The translations under genes and the position numbers were made by a program. From Paractinoplanes lichenicola (GTDB taxonomy: Bacteria; Actinomycetota; Actinomycetes; Mycobacteriales; Micromonosporaceae): a stretch of 64,000 nucleotides of DNA. Positions 52,254 through 61,463 of this stretch are shown here, piece by piece; position 1 is the stretch's first letter, and every line of letters begins with the position of its first letter. Where the stretch lies: NCBI RefSeq assembly GCF_016785085.1, contig NZ_JAENHO010000017.1, forward strand, positions 143,765 to 207,764. Direction: 5' to 3'. Below the pieces are notes generated by a model. That model was not told where the DNA came from, searched no databases, and saw only the letters and a program-made list of their open reading frames with translations.

Positions 52254-52358
52254 GGCAGTCGGGCGATCAGGCCAGCCGAGGCAGTCGGACGATCAGGCCA
52301 GCCGAGGCAGTCGGACGATCGGGACTGGCCGAGGCGGTCGGACGATCGGGACTAGCGG
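52254..52358. repeat. Four tandem copies of a 26-bp repeat
   Basis: Units begin GGCAGTCGG[GA]CGATCAGG at 52254, 52280 and 52306, with a fourth, diverged copy (GGCGGTCGGACGATCGG) from 52333; the period is 26 to 27 bases. It lies between the isomerase stop and the convergent FhuF gene. Confidence 0.8.
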
Positions 52359-52378
52359 GGCGGTCCAGGCGGTCGGGG

Positions 52379-53050
52379 TCAGCGGGGGCGGTAACAGCAG
52401 TCCGAGCAGATTCGGGGTTCGGGGAGGGTGAAGGCCAGGCAGCAGGTTCGGCGGCGTAGCTGGCCGTGTTCCCATTCGATCAGGTCTTGGAGGTCCAGGG
52501 CCTTGAGCAGGGTGTCGATGTCGTCTGTGGAGGCGCCGGGGACGGCACGCACGGCATGGCGGGTGGCGTGGGCCAGGCCGGCCGACAGGGAGCCGAGCAA
52601 CGGGCGGCGGGCGATGCGGATCTCGCGCTGGAAGGCGTCGAGCAGCGGGGTGACATGCTCGTCGAGCAGCACGCGGCGGAGCGCCAACGGGTCGCCGTGG
52701 GTGGACGGGATGCCGGGGCGCAGGCCGATCCGGATGGGGGCGCCGGGGGCGTCCAGTCGCACCAGCACCTGGGCCGCCGTCACGTGCGGGATCCGGCGGG
52801 CGACCACCCAGCCGAAGGCGGCGGGCAGCGACAGCCAGTACGAGTAGGCCTTCCACATGAGGGCGGCGGCCACGTGCGGTCGCGCGTCCCAGCGCCGGCG
52901 GGCCGCGGTGAGCAGCAGGCCGAGGTCGTCGCCGGCCAGGGCCGTGGCGGGGATCCAGCCGGCCTCGTCGCGCACGATCAGGCCCGGCGCCAGGCCCGCG
53001 AGGGTGCTGGTGCCGAACGCGCGGCCGATGGCGGCGAGGAGATCGTCCAC
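52379..53050 (-). CDS. FhuF-like (2Fe-2S) ferric-siderophore reductase
   Basis: A 223-residue protein with the FhuF C-terminal cluster motif RRTCCLAFTLPEPRICSDCC, four Cys for one [2Fe-2S] centre, and the SYWLSLPAAFGWVVARR body region. Such proteins reduce ferric siderophores in the cytoplasm to free iron. GTG 53050 was chosen (VDDLLAAIGRAFG); upstream frame continues but overlaps the PPOX gene. No siderophore transport or biosynthesis gene is in the window. Confidence 0.85.
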   Translation of the reverse strand: MDDLLAAIGRAFGTSTLAGLAPGLIVRDEAGWIPATALAGDDLGLLLTAARRRWDARPHVAAALMWKAYSYWLSLPAAFGWVVARRIPHVTAAQVLVRLDAPGAPIRIGLRPGIPSTHGDPLALRRVLLDEHVTPLLDAFQREIRIARRPLLGSLSAGLAHATRHAVRAVPGASTDDIDTLLKALDLQDLIEWEHGQLRRRTCCLAFTLPEPRICSDCCYRPR

Positions 53051-53079
53051 CGCCGCTGTATACCCGGCCGCGCGGGCGC

Positions 53080-53481
53080 TCAGCCCCAGGGAGCGTGGAT
53101 GATTTTGTCCACGGCGATCGTCATGATCACGCGGACCTGGTCGCGGCCGCCGAACCACGGGTACGGGCCGCCGAGGTATTTCTGGGCCAGCTCATCGATG
53201 TGCTCGGCGCCGCCCGACGGGGTCACCCCGACCACGTGACCCTTGATCGAGTAGTAGTCGGCCGCGTTGCCGGGGTCGGTGACGATCACCGAGACCCGGG
53301 GGTCGCGTTCGACGTTGCGGACCTTCCGGAAGCCCTCGACCGTGTTGATCACGATGTGCTCACCGTCCGTGCCGACCCAGGTCTCGGTCAGTTGGGGGGA
53401 GCCGTCGGGGTCGGTGGTCGCGATGAAGCAGGGGCTGGCTTGATTGAGCAGCTTGAGCAGCCCATCGGGCAAGATCGTCAC
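53080..53481 (-). CDS. Pyridoxamine-phosphate-oxidase-like split-barrel protein
   Basis: A 133-residue PPOX/FMN-binding split barrel: CFIATTDPDGSPQLTETWVG, IVINTVEGFRKVRNVERDPR, VSVIVTDPGNAADYYSIKG and a C-terminal helix. Short members like this often use F420 or bind haem or flavin; none of these is proven here. GTG 53481 starts it. It lies 29 bases upstream of the fhuF gene on the same strand, so the pair may be co-transcribed. Confidence 0.83.
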   Translation of the reverse strand: MTILPDGLLKLLNQASPCFIATTDPDGSPQLTETWVGTDGEHIVINTVEGFRKVRNVERDPRVSVIVTDPGNAADYYSIKGHVVGVTPSGGAEHIDELAQKYLGGPYPWFGGRDQVRVIMTIAVDKIIHAPWG

Positions 53482-53596
53482 CAGGCGACCCTACGCGCAC
53501 CGAGCGCACCGAGCACGGCGAGCGCACCCGGACATCGTCACGCAACCGTCATGGGGCCGCGCATCACCCGCCACCCACCGGGGTAACGCTGGGTTC

Positions 53597-53998
53597 ATGA
53601 CTACCGACGAAGCCGTACGGACGCGGGTGGCCCGCCGGCTGGGCCGGGACCTGGTGCTCACACCGAGCGCTTTCATCGGGGTCGCCGGGGTCTGGCTGGT
53701 GGTGACGCCCGTCGTCATCGATCACGGCGTCTACCCCTGGATCAACGACGTGCTGACCGGGATCGTGCTGCTCGCGGTGGCCGCGGCCCAGGTCGCGCTG
53801 CCCCGTCGCTCGCTGCTGCTGAGCGGCGCGGCGGCCCTGGCCGGGGCCTGGCTGGCCGCGTCACCCTACGTGCTGGGCTACGCCGATCAGTTGGGGGTCG
53901 CCTGGAACGACAAGCTGGTCGGCGCCCTGGTCATCCTGCTGGCCGTGGTGAACGGACTCCCCCGCGCAGTCAAGCTGCGTTCGATCAAAACCCCGTGA
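53597..53998 (+). CDS. SPW-repeat-type membrane protein
   Basis: A 133-residue protein with four transmembrane helices. The end (ASPYVLGYADQLGVAWNDKL then VGALVILLAVV) is a version of the SPW motif (PF03779-like), in which SPW...WND precedes the last span. SPW proteins are small membrane proteins often linked to kinases or respiratory functions. Its stop overlaps the Ser/Thr kinase start (GTGA), so the two are coupled. Confidence 0.8.
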   Translation: MTTDEAVRTRVARRLGRDLVLTPSAFIGVAGVWLVVTPVVIDHGVYPWINDVLTGIVLLAVAAAQVALPRRSLLLSGAAALAGAWLAASPYVLGYADQLGVAWNDKLVGALVILLAVVNGLPRAVKLRSIKTP

Positions 53999-54780
53999 CG
54001 CTGCTGGCCGGACGTTATCGCCTCGGTGGCCCGATCGGCCGCGGCGGGATGGCCGTCGTGCACCGGGCCGACGACCGCCTGCTCAAACGGCCGGTCGCGG
54101 TCAAGATGCTCACCCCCGATCGGGCCCACAATCAAAACCACCGAGCGGCCGTACGGCGGGAGGCCCGCAACGGCGTCCGGCTGAGTCACCCGAACATCGC
54201 GCGAGTGCTCGACTACGGCGAGACCAGGGATGGCCCGTTCCTGGTCATGGAGCTCGTGCCGGGCCCGACCCTGGCCGAACGCCTGACCGCCGACGGCCCG
54301 CTGCCGTGGGAGCAGACCAGGAGCGTGTGCGCCGGCATCGCCCGCGCGCTGGCCGCCGCGCACGCCCGTGACCTGGTGCATCGCGACGTCAAGCCGGCCA
54401 ACATCATGCTCGATCCGAGCGGCGCGAAGCTGCTCGACTTCGGCTTCGCGGCCGAGCCGGGCGGCCCGTCGACCGACGCCGACGGCCGGGTCTGGGGCAC
54501 GCCCGCCTATCTGGCCCCCGAGCAGCTGTACGGCCGACCGACCGGTCCCGCGAGCGACGTCTACGCGCTGGCCCTGGTGCTGCACTCGTGCCTGACCGGC
54601 CGTCCAGTGTGGCTTGGCGGCACCCCCGACGAGATTTTGCGGGCCCGCGCCGAGCGGCCGGTCCCCCGGCTGCCCGGCGGCATCTTCGCGGAGTACGTCG
54701 CCGAGGACCCCGAGCAGCGACCGACCGCTGAGCGTTTCGCGTATGCGATCGAGGCTCTGAACCATTCAGAGTCTCAATGA
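53995..54780 (+). CDS. Serine/threonine protein kinase, soluble
   Basis: A 261-residue Hanks-type kinase with little beyond the catalytic domain: GPIGRGGMAVVHRADDRLL (Gly loop), AVKMLT (Lys), HRDVKPANIML (catalytic Asp), DFGFA (Mg Asp), and APEQLYGRPTGPASDVYALA. There is no transmembrane helix or PASTA domain, so it is probably cytoplasmic and may signal through the SPW membrane protein encoded just upstream. Confidence 0.9.
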   Translation: MTLLAGRYRLGGPIGRGGMAVVHRADDRLLKRPVAVKMLTPDRAHNQNHRAAVRREARNGVRLSHPNIARVLDYGETRDGPFLVMELVPGPTLAERLTADGPLPWEQTRSVCAGIARALAAAHARDLVHRDVKPANIMLDPSGAKLLDFGFAAEPGGPSTDADGRVWGTPAYLAPEQLYGRPTGPASDVYALALVLHSCLTGRPVWLGGTPDEILRARAERPVPRLPGGIFAEYVAEDPEQRPTAERFAYAIEALNHSESQ

Positions 54781-54799
54781 GCGCCGCTGTACTAGGTGC

Positions 54800-55579
54800 A
54801 TGACGCTACTCATTGGTGGAACGGGCAAGACCGGACGACGCGTGGCCGAGCGGCTCGGTGCGAAGGCGACGATCGCCTCCCGCACCTCGGCGACCCGGTT
54901 CGACTGGGACGACGAGACGACCTGGCGGCCGGCGCTCGAGGGCCATCAGGCCGTGTACATCACCTTCTATCCCGACCTCGGCCTGCCCGGCGCGGCCGAG
55001 AAGGTCGGGGCGTTCGCCGATCTCGCGGCGGCGAACGGGGTCGAGCAGCTGGTGCTGCTGTCGGGCCGGGGCGAACCGCTCGCGCAGCGGGCCGAGCAGC
55101 GGGTGAAGGACGCCGGCACGGGCTGGACGATCGTCACGTGCTCGTGGTTCGCGCAGAACTTCAGCGAGGACTTCCTGGCCGACGCGGTGCGAGGCGGCGA
55201 CATCCGGCTGCCCGCGGGCGACGTGGCCGAGCCGTTCGTCGACGCCGACGACATCGCCGACGTGGTGGCGGCCGCGCTGACCGATCCGCGCCACCGGGGC
55301 CGGCACTACGAGCTGACCGGGCCCGCGAGCCTGACGTTCGCCGAGGTCGCGGACGAGCTCAGCCGGGCCACGGGGCGCGCTATCAAGTACACCCCGATCA
55401 GCTTCGAGGAGTACGAATCCGTGCTGCGTGAGGCCGGGCTGCCGGTCGAGCTCGCCGCCATGTTCCGCGGCATCCTCGACGGCCGCAACGCCGAGCCCGC
55501 TGACGGCGTACGGGAAGCTCTGGGACGGTCGGCGACACCGTTCGAAACGTATGCGAGAAAGGCCGCACCAGACCTGTAG
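54800..55579 (+). CDS. NmrA-like NAD(P)-binding oxidoreductase
   Basis: A 259-residue atypical SDR of the NmrA/HSCARG type: cofactor motif LIGGTGKTGRRVAERL, VYITFYPDLG, LVLLSGRGEPLAQRAEQRV, SWFAQNFSEDFLADAV and YELTGPASLTFAEVADELSR. It lacks the SDR catalytic Tyr-Lys pair in canonical position and may sense NADP(H) or act as an isoflavone-reductase-like reductase. The AraC regulator 9 bases downstream suggests they form one unit. Confidence 0.85.
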   Translation: MTLLIGGTGKTGRRVAERLGAKATIASRTSATRFDWDDETTWRPALEGHQAVYITFYPDLGLPGAAEKVGAFADLAAANGVEQLVLLSGRGEPLAQRAEQRVKDAGTGWTIVTCSWFAQNFSEDFLADAVRGGDIRLPAGDVAEPFVDADDIADVVAAALTDPRHRGRHYELTGPASLTFAEVADELSRATGRAIKYTPISFEEYESVLREAGLPVELAAMFRGILDGRNAEPADGVREALGRSATPFETYARKAAPDL

Positions 55580-55588
55580 TTTGTCCGC

Positions 55589-56566
55589 ATGGACGCGCTG
55601 ACCGGCCTGCTCGACGGCCCCCGGGCCCGCGGCGCGTTCCTGCTGCGCTCGGTCCTGGATCCGCCGTGGTCGCTGCGGATCCAGGACGGCTCGCCGCTCT
55701 CGCTGATCACGATGGTGCGCGGCGACGCCTGGATCCTCAAGCAGGACCACGAACCGGCCCGCATCGGCGCCGGCGACGTGGCGATCGTCAACGGCGTGGA
55801 GCCGTACGTGGTGGCCGACGACCCCGGCACCGCCCCGCAGGTGATCATCCATCCGGGTCAGCGCTGCGAGATGGCCGACGGCTCCGAGGTCAAGCTGACC
55901 GGCCAGGGCGTACGCACGTGGGGCACCCGCCCGGACGCGCCGACCGTGATGATCAGCGGGACGTATCAGATGCACAGCGAGGTCAGCCGGCGCATGCTCG
56001 ACGCGCTGCCGGGGCTGCTGATCCGGCCGGCCGAGGCGGGTGACAGCTCGCTGATCGACCTGCTCGTCCGCGAGATGAACGGCACCGAGCCCGCGCAGGA
56101 TCTCGTGCTCGACCGGCTGCTCGACCTCGTGCTGGTCAGCGTGCTGCGGTCCTGGCTGGCGGCGCCGGCCGACGACGCGCCGGGCTGGCAGCGCGCCCAG
56201 ACCGATCCCGTGGTGGGGCCCGCGCTGCGCCTGATCCACGACGACCCGGCGTACGGGTGGACTGTGGCCTCTCTGGCCGGACGCACGGGAGTGTCGCGGG
56301 CCTCGCTGGCGCGACGGTTCACCGAGGTCGTGGGCGAGTCCCCGATGGCCTATCTGACGAGCTGGCGGCTCACCCTGGCGGCCGATCTGCTGCGGCAGGG
56401 CGACGCCACCCTCGAGTCGGTGGCCCGGCGCGTCGGTTACGGCAGCGCGTTCGCCCTGAGCACGGCCTTCAAGCGGGAACGCGGGGTGAGCCCGCAGGAG
56501 TATCGCCGCCGCCCGCCCCTCGCGCCCCACGCGTCTCCCCTGCCCCGCGTGGTGCGGCTCACGTGA
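55589..56566 (+). CDS. AraC-family regulator with cupin sensor
   Basis: A 325-residue activator. The N-terminal cupin_6-type sensor (SLRIQDGSPLSLITMVRGDA, AGDVAIVNGVEPYVVADDPG) is followed by a double AraC helix-turn-helix (VASLAGRTGVSRASLARRFT and SVARRVGYGSAFALSTAFKR). It likely controls the NmrA-like oxidoreductase gene just upstream. It ends 105 bases before the two-component genes; a near-perfect palindrome lies in that gap. Confidence 0.88.
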   Translation: MDALTGLLDGPRARGAFLLRSVLDPPWSLRIQDGSPLSLITMVRGDAWILKQDHEPARIGAGDVAIVNGVEPYVVADDPGTAPQVIIHPGQRCEMADGSEVKLTGQGVRTWGTRPDAPTVMISGTYQMHSEVSRRMLDALPGLLIRPAEAGDSSLIDLLVREMNGTEPAQDLVLDRLLDLVLVSVLRSWLAAPADDAPGWQRAQTDPVVGPALRLIHDDPAYGWTVASLAGRTGVSRASLARRFTEVVGESPMAYLTSWRLTLAADLLRQGDATLESVARRVGYGSAFALSTAFKRERGVSPQEYRRRPPLAPHASPLPRVVRLT

Positions 56567-56571
56567 CCTGA

Positions 56572-56587
56572 ACCCCCACGTGGGGGT
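56572..56587. promoter_or_regulatory. Perfect 16-bp palindrome ahead of the two-component/mrp operon
   Basis: ACCCCCACGTGGGGGT is perfectly symmetric, 85 bases upstream of the histidine kinase start and 6 bases past the AraC stop. It could be a response-regulator or AraC site, or a short hairpin terminator; with no loop, a DNA-binding role is more likely. Confidence 0.55.
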
Positions 56588-56671
56588 CAGACCCGATGCG
56601 AACCGGCTCGCGGCCGGGCAGGGTCAGGGGGAAGCATTTTCCCAGTGAACCTGAGAATCGGGTGATCCCGC

Positions 56672-57607
56672 GTGTCGCTGTTCTGGCGGATCTTCTCGCT
56701 GAACGCGGCGGTCCTGACCGTCGCGGCCCTCGTGCTGCTCTTCGCCCCGGTCACCGTGTCGACGACCGCCCGGCTGGCCGAGGCGCTCATCATCCTGGCC
56801 GGCACGGCGGTGACCCTGGTCGCGAACGCGGTGATGCTGCGCGTCGGCCTGGCCCCGCTGGCCCGGCTGACCCGGGTGATGACCACGATCGACCTGCTCA
56901 AGCCGGGCATCCGGCTGGTCGCCCGGGGCCAGGGTGAGATCGCCGCGCTGATCACCGCGTTCAACTCGATGCTGGAACGGCTCGAGACCGAGCGGGCGTC
57001 GAGCGCCGGGCGGGCCCTGTCGGCGCAGGAGGCCGAGCGGCACCGGATCGCGCAGGAGCTGCACGACGAGATCGGCCAGACGCTGACGGCCGTGCTGCTC
57101 GACCTCAAGCGGGTGTCCAAGGCGGCCCCCGAGACGACGCGCGACCAGCTGCTGGCGGTGCAGGAGAGCACCCGCAACGCGCTCGACGAGATCCGCCGGA
57201 TCGCCCGCCGGTTGCGGCCGGGTGTGCTCGACGAGCTGGGGCTGGCCAGTGCCCTGCGCGCGCTGGCGGGCGAGTTCACCACGGCCGGCATGTCGGTGCG
57301 GCGCCAGGTCGGCAGCGAGCTGCCGGTGCTGCCCAAGGACGTCGAGCTGGTGGTCTATCGGGTCGCGCAGGAGAGCTTGACCAACGCCGCCCGGCATTCG
57401 GCGGCCCAGCACGTGGATCTGGTGCTGTCTCACAAGAAGGACGAACTGCAGTTGTGCGTACGGGATGACGGCCGTGGCCTGCGAGGCGCGGCGGAGGGAG
57501 CGGGGATCCGCGGCATGCGAGAACGGGCACTACTGATCGGGGCGGGTTTGACGGTCGAATCGGGCACCACCGGCGGCACCTCGGTGCGGCTGCGGGTGCC
57601 GACATGA
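56672..57607 (+). CDS. Histidine kinase (HPK7/NarX-type)
   Basis: A 311-residue sensor kinase with two transmembrane helices separated by only about ten residues (residues 6-55), a HAMP-like linker, a HisKA_3 dimerisation domain with phospho-His in ELHDEIGQTLTAVLLDL (about residue 130), and a HATPase (AQESLTNAARHSAAQHVDL, then GTTGGTSVRLRV). The tiny external loop suggests sensing within the membrane or through partners, for example ion or pH state. GTG 56672 starts it and it overlaps the response-regulator gene as ATGA. Confidence 0.9.
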   Translation: MSLFWRIFSLNAAVLTVAALVLLFAPVTVSTTARLAEALIILAGTAVTLVANAVMLRVGLAPLARLTRVMTTIDLLKPGIRLVARGQGEIAALITAFNSMLERLETERASSAGRALSAQEAERHRIAQELHDEIGQTLTAVLLDLKRVSKAAPETTRDQLLAVQESTRNALDEIRRIARRLRPGVLDELGLASALRALAGEFTTAGMSVRRQVGSELPVLPKDVELVVYRVAQESLTNAARHSAAQHVDLVLSHKKDELQLCVRDDGRGLRGAAEGAGIRGMRERALLIGAGLTVESGTTGGTSVRLRVPT

Positions 57608-58248
57608 TCCGCATCCTGCTGGCCGACGACCATGCCCTCGTACGGCGGGGGGTTCGCCTGATCCTCGACGGCGAACCCGATCTCGAGGTGATCGGTGAGG
57701 CCGCCGACGGCGCCGAGGCCCTGGCCCTGGCGGCCGCCGACCCGCCCGACCTCGCGGTGCTCGACATCGCCATGCCGCGGATGACCGGCCTGCAGGCCGC
57801 CCGCGAGCTGACCCGAACCTGCCCCGGAGTGCGCATCCTGATCCTCACCATGTACGACAACGAGCAGTTCTTCTTCGAGGCGCTGCGCGTCGGCGCGGCC
57901 GGTTACGTGCTCAAGTCCGTGGCCGACCGTGACCTGGTCGAGGCCTGCCACGCCGCCATGCGCGACGAGCCGTTCCTCTACCCCGGCGCCGTCACCGCCC
58001 TGGTCCGCGACTATCTGGAGCGGGCGAGCAACGGCGCCGAGATCCCCGCGCGGGCGGTCACCGAGCGCGAGGAGGAGGTGCTCAAGCTCGTCGCCGAGGG
58101 GCACTCGACGCGCGAGATCGCCGAACTGCTCTACATCAGCGTCAAGACGGTCGAGCGCCACCGGTCCAACATCCTGACCAAGCTGGGTCTCAAGGACAGG
58201 CAAGAGCTGACCCGGTACGCGATCCGAGCCGGGCTGATCGAACCGTGA
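57604..58248 (+). CDS. NarL-family response regulator
   Basis: A 214-residue regulator: receiver domain with phospho-Asp in AVLDIAMPRM (about residue 55) and conserved Lys in GYVLKSV, and a LuxR-type helix-turn-helix (LTEREEEVLKLVAEGHSTRE to ISVKTVERHRSNILTKLGLK is the core, about residues 150-195). It overlaps the kinase upstream (ATGA) and the antiporter gene downstream (GTGATG), strong evidence that it controls mrp expression. Confidence 0.93.
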   Translation: MIRILLADDHALVRRGVRLILDGEPDLEVIGEAADGAEALALAAADPPDLAVLDIAMPRMTGLQAARELTRTCPGVRILILTMYDNEQFFFEALRVGAAGYVLKSVADRDLVEACHAAMRDEPFLYPGAVTALVRDYLERASNGAEIPARAVTEREEEVLKLVAEGHSTREIAELLYISVKTVERHRSNILTKLGLKDRQELTRYAIRAGLIEP

Positions 58249-61058
58249 TGCTCGCCGTCCTGATCCTGCACGCCGCGGCCGCCCTGCTGGCCCCGCTCCT
58301 CGTGCGGGCCCTCGGCAACCGCGCCCTCTATCTGCTGGCCCTGGCGCCGGCGTCGACGTTCGCCTGGACCCTCGTCAACCGAGCTCCGCTCACCGAGACC
58401 TATCCGTGGGTGCCGCACCTGGGCATGGATCTGGCGCTGCACATGGGCACGCTGTCATGGCTGATGCTGCTCGTGGTCAGCGGCATCGGCGCGATCGTGC
58501 TCGTTTACTGCGCGCACTACTTCGAGCAGGGTGACCCGGCCCTGGGCCGCTTCGCGGGCACCTTCCTGGGTTTCGCGACCGCCATGACCGGTCTCGTGGT
58601 TTCCGACGACCTTTTGCTCCTGTACGTCTTCTGGGAGCTCACGACCGTCTTCTCGTACCTGCTCATCGGGCACAAGGGCGAGCAGGTGGCCGGGCGCCGC
58701 GCGGCGATGCAGGCGCTTGTGGTGACGACCGCGGGCGGGCTGGCCATGCTGGTCGGCTTCGTGATGCTGGGTCACGGCGCGGGCACGTACCGGTGGTCGG
58801 AGATCGCCGCGGGCCCGTTGCCCGAGGGCAGCACGGTGGCGGCGATCCTGATCCTGGCCGGCGCGTTGAGCAAGTCGGCGATCTTCCCGTTCAGTTTCTG
58901 GCTGCCGGCCGCGATGGCCGCGCCCACCCCCGCCTCGGCCTATCTGCACGCGGCGTCGATGGTCAAGGCCGGCGTCTTCCTGCTCGGGCTGATGGGCCCG
59001 CTGCTGGCCCAGGCCGGTCCGTGGCGGCCGATCGCGGTGATCGCCGGGGCGCTGACGCTGCTGCTCGGCGGCTGGGCCGCGATGCGCCAGCACGACCTCA
59101 AACTGCTGCTGGCGTACGGCACTGTCAGCCAACTCGGCCTGCTGACCGTCGCGTTCGGCGCCGCCGGGCGCACGGCCGCGCTGGCCGGGGCGGCCCTGCT
59201 GCTCGCGCACGCCCTCTTCAAGGCGGCCCTGTTCCTGGTCGTCGGCATCATCGACCGCCAGACCGGTACGCGGGACCTGCGCGACCTGAGCGGTCTGGCC
59301 CGGCGATCGCCCGTGCTGGCCGGGATCGCCGGGCTGGCCGTGGCGTCGATGATGGGCGTGCCGCCGCTGGCCGGGTTCGTCGGCAAGGAGTCGCTGTTCG
59401 CGGCCTTCGAGCACGGCGGGGCGGCCGACCGGCTGGTGCTGCTCGCGCTCGTCGCCGGTTCGGCGCTGACGGTGGCGTACGGGCTGCGGTTCTTGTGGGG
59501 TGCCTTCGCCACCAAGCCCGGGGTCGCGCCCGTGGAGCTCTCGCCGCCAAGCTGGGGTTTTGTGGCCCCGGCGGCGCTGCTGGCCCTGACCGGGCTCGCG
59601 GCCGGGCTCGGCGCGTCGTGGCTGGACGGCGTCCTGACCCCGTACGCGGAGCTCTTCTCCGGACCGGCCGAACACCTCGCGCTGTGGCACGGCTTCGGGT
59701 TGCCGCTGCTGCTGTCGGCCGTGGTGCTGGCGATCGGCGGACTGGTGTTCGCGGGTCAGCGGCGGGGCCGGCCGTGGCCCCGGCAGAAGGTGCCGCAGGC
59801 CGCGGACGTCTACACGAAGCTGATGAGCGCGGTCGACCGGGCCGCCGTCGAGCTCACCGGCGCCACCCAGCGGGGCTCGCTGCCGTTCTCGCTCGGCGTC
59901 ATCCTGCTCGTGCTGGTGATCGTCGGCGGCAGCACGCTGCTGCTGGCCGGCGCGCCCTGGCCTTCCGGTCTGAGGCTGTGGGACAGCCCGTTGCAGCTGG
60001 TCGCGGGGGCCGTCGTGATCGGGGCCGCGCTGGTCGCCGCCCGGTCCCGCCGCCGCCTGACCGCGATGATCCTGGTCGGCGTGTGCGGCTACGGCATCGC
60101 CGTCATGTTCGTGCTGCACGGCGCGCCCGACCTGGCCCTCACCCAGTTCCTCGTCGAGACCGTCACGATCGTCATGTTCGTGCTGGTGCTGCGGCGGCTG
60201 CCGGTGCGTTTCTCGGCCCGGCCGCTGCGGGCGACCCGGATCATCCGCTCGATCATCGCCGTCTCGACCGGGGTGGTCGCCGCGGGCATGGCCTACGTGG
60301 CGGTCGGCGGCCGGATCGCGACGCCGATCTCGACCGACTTCGCCGAGCCCGCGGTGTCGTACGGGGGTGGGCACAACATCGTCAACGTGGCGCTGGTCGA
60401 CATCCGCGCCTGGGACACGATGGGCGAGATCTCGGTGCTCGTGGTGGCCGCGACCGGCGTGGCCAGCCTGATCTTCCGCCGCTCGGGGGCACTGCAGCGG
60501 CGGCGCAAGGAGCAGGGCACGGCGACGTCGCGGCACGGATCGTGGATGCGCGCCGCCGACAACCCGGAGGCCCGCCGCCAGTCGATCATCCTGCAGGTGG
60601 TGGCCCGGCTGCTGTTCCACACGATCGTGCTGTTCTCGGTGTATCTGCTGTTCTCGGGGCACAACGCGCCCGGCGGCGGGTTCGCCGGGGGCCTGGTCGC
60701 CGGGCTCGCGCTGACCACGCGTTATCTGGCCGGCGGGCGGCGCGAGCTGAACGCGGCGGCCCCGGTCGACGCGGGCCTGCTGCTCGGCACGGGCCTGCTG
60801 ATCGCGGTCGGCACCGGGGCGGCCGGGCTGGTCGCCGGTGGCCAGGTGCTGCAGAGCGCGCTCGTCGATCTGACCATTCCCGTGCTCGGCCACCTCCACT
60901 TCGCCACGTCGGCCTTCTTCGACGTCGGCGTCTATCTGATCGTGGTCGCGCTGGTGCTCGAGATCCTGCGCAGCCTCGGCGCCGAGCTGGACCGCCAGCA
61001 CGACGTCGCGGCGCGCGAGGAACGGCGAGCCCTCGAACGACAGAAGGAGCCGGTGTAA
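58245..61058 (+). CDS. mrpA: Mrp cation/proton antiporter subunit A (with MrpB-like end)
   Basis: A 937-residue membrane protein of the complex-I NuoL/MrpA type: about 20 spans, with the proton-pathway stretches SKSAIFPFSFWLPAAMAAPT, YLHAASMVKAG and LLLAYGTVSQLGLLTVAFG. The C-terminal 300 residues contain an MrpB-like domain (FHTIVLFSVYLLFSGHNAPG, GGFAGGLVAGLALT), so MrpA and MrpB are fused here as in group-2 Mrp systems. With MrpC-G it forms a Na+/H+ (or K+/H+) antiporter for pH and sodium homeostasis. GTG 58245 or ATG 58248 overlaps the response-regulator stop. Confidence 0.93.
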   Translation: MMLAVLILHAAAALLAPLLVRALGNRALYLLALAPASTFAWTLVNRAPLTETYPWVPHLGMDLALHMGTLSWLMLLVVSGIGAIVLVYCAHYFEQGDPALGRFAGTFLGFATAMTGLVVSDDLLLLYVFWELTTVFSYLLIGHKGEQVAGRRAAMQALVVTTAGGLAMLVGFVMLGHGAGTYRWSEIAAGPLPEGSTVAAILILAGALSKSAIFPFSFWLPAAMAAPTPASAYLHAASMVKAGVFLLGLMGPLLAQAGPWRPIAVIAGALTLLLGGWAAMRQHDLKLLLAYGTVSQLGLLTVAFGAAGRTAALAGAALLLAHALFKAALFLVVGIIDRQTGTRDLRDLSGLARRSPVLAGIAGLAVASMMGVPPLAGFVGKESLFAAFEHGGAADRLVLLALVAGSALTVAYGLRFLWGAFATKPGVAPVELSPPSWGFVAPAALLALTGLAAGLGASWLDGVLTPYAELFSGPAEHLALWHGFGLPLLLSAVVLAIGGLVFAGQRRGRPWPRQKVPQAADVYTKLMSAVDRAAVELTGATQRGSLPFSLGVILLVLVIVGGSTLLLAGAPWPSGLRLWDSPLQLVAGAVVIGAALVAARSRRRLTAMILVGVCGYGIAVMFVLHGAPDLALTQFLVETVTIVMFVLVLRRLPVRFSARPLRATRIIRSIIAVSTGVVAAGMAYVAVGGRIATPISTDFAEPAVSYGGGHNIVNVALVDIRAWDTMGEISVLVVAATGVASLIFRRSGALQRRRKEQGTATSRHGSWMRAADNPEARRQSIILQVVARLLFHTIVLFSVYLLFSGHNAPGGGFAGGLVAGLALTTRYLAGGRRELNAAAPVDAGLLLGTGLLIAVGTGAAGLVAGGQVLQSALVDLTIPVLGHLHFATSAFFDVGVYLIVVALVLEILRSLGAELDRQHDVAAREERRALERQKEPV

Positions 61059-61463
61059 ATGACTCCGAACCTGGTCTACATCGTCGTGATCGGCGTGCTG
61101 TTCGCCGCGGGCGTCTCGATGGTGCTCGAACGCAGCCTGACCCGTGTGCTGATGGGCATGATCCTGCTCGGCAACGGGGTGAACCTGCTGATCCTGCTGG
61201 GCGGCAAGGCGGGGACGCCGCCGATCGTCGGCCTCGGCCCGGAGGAGGAGATGGCCGACCCGCTGCCCCAGATCATGATCCTGACCGCGATCGTGATCAC
61301 GCTGGGGATGACCGCCTTCCTGCTGGCCCTGGCCTACCGCAGCTGGGCGATGTCCGGGCACGACGAGGTGCAGGACGACGTCGAGGACCGCCGGATCATG
61401 CAACTCGCCGAGCGCGACGAGGGCTCCGGCACCGACGACACCGATCACGAGGCCACTCCATGA
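61059..61463 (+). CDS. mrpC: Mrp antiporter subunit C
   Basis: A 134-residue, three-span NuoK-like subunit: LVYIVVIGVLFAAGVSMVLE, the conserved NGVNLLILLGG helix with Asn, and LPQIMILTAIVITLGMTAFL. The last 35 residues are acidic and cytoplasmic. ATG 61059 starts immediately after the mrpA stop codon; its own stop overlaps mrpD (ATGA). Confidence 0.93.
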   Translation: MTPNLVYIVVIGVLFAAGVSMVLERSLTRVLMGMILLGNGVNLLILLGGKAGTPPIVGLGPEEEMADPLPQIMILTAIVITLGMTAFLLALAYRSWAMSGHDEVQDDVEDRRIMQLAERDEGSGTDDTDHEATP

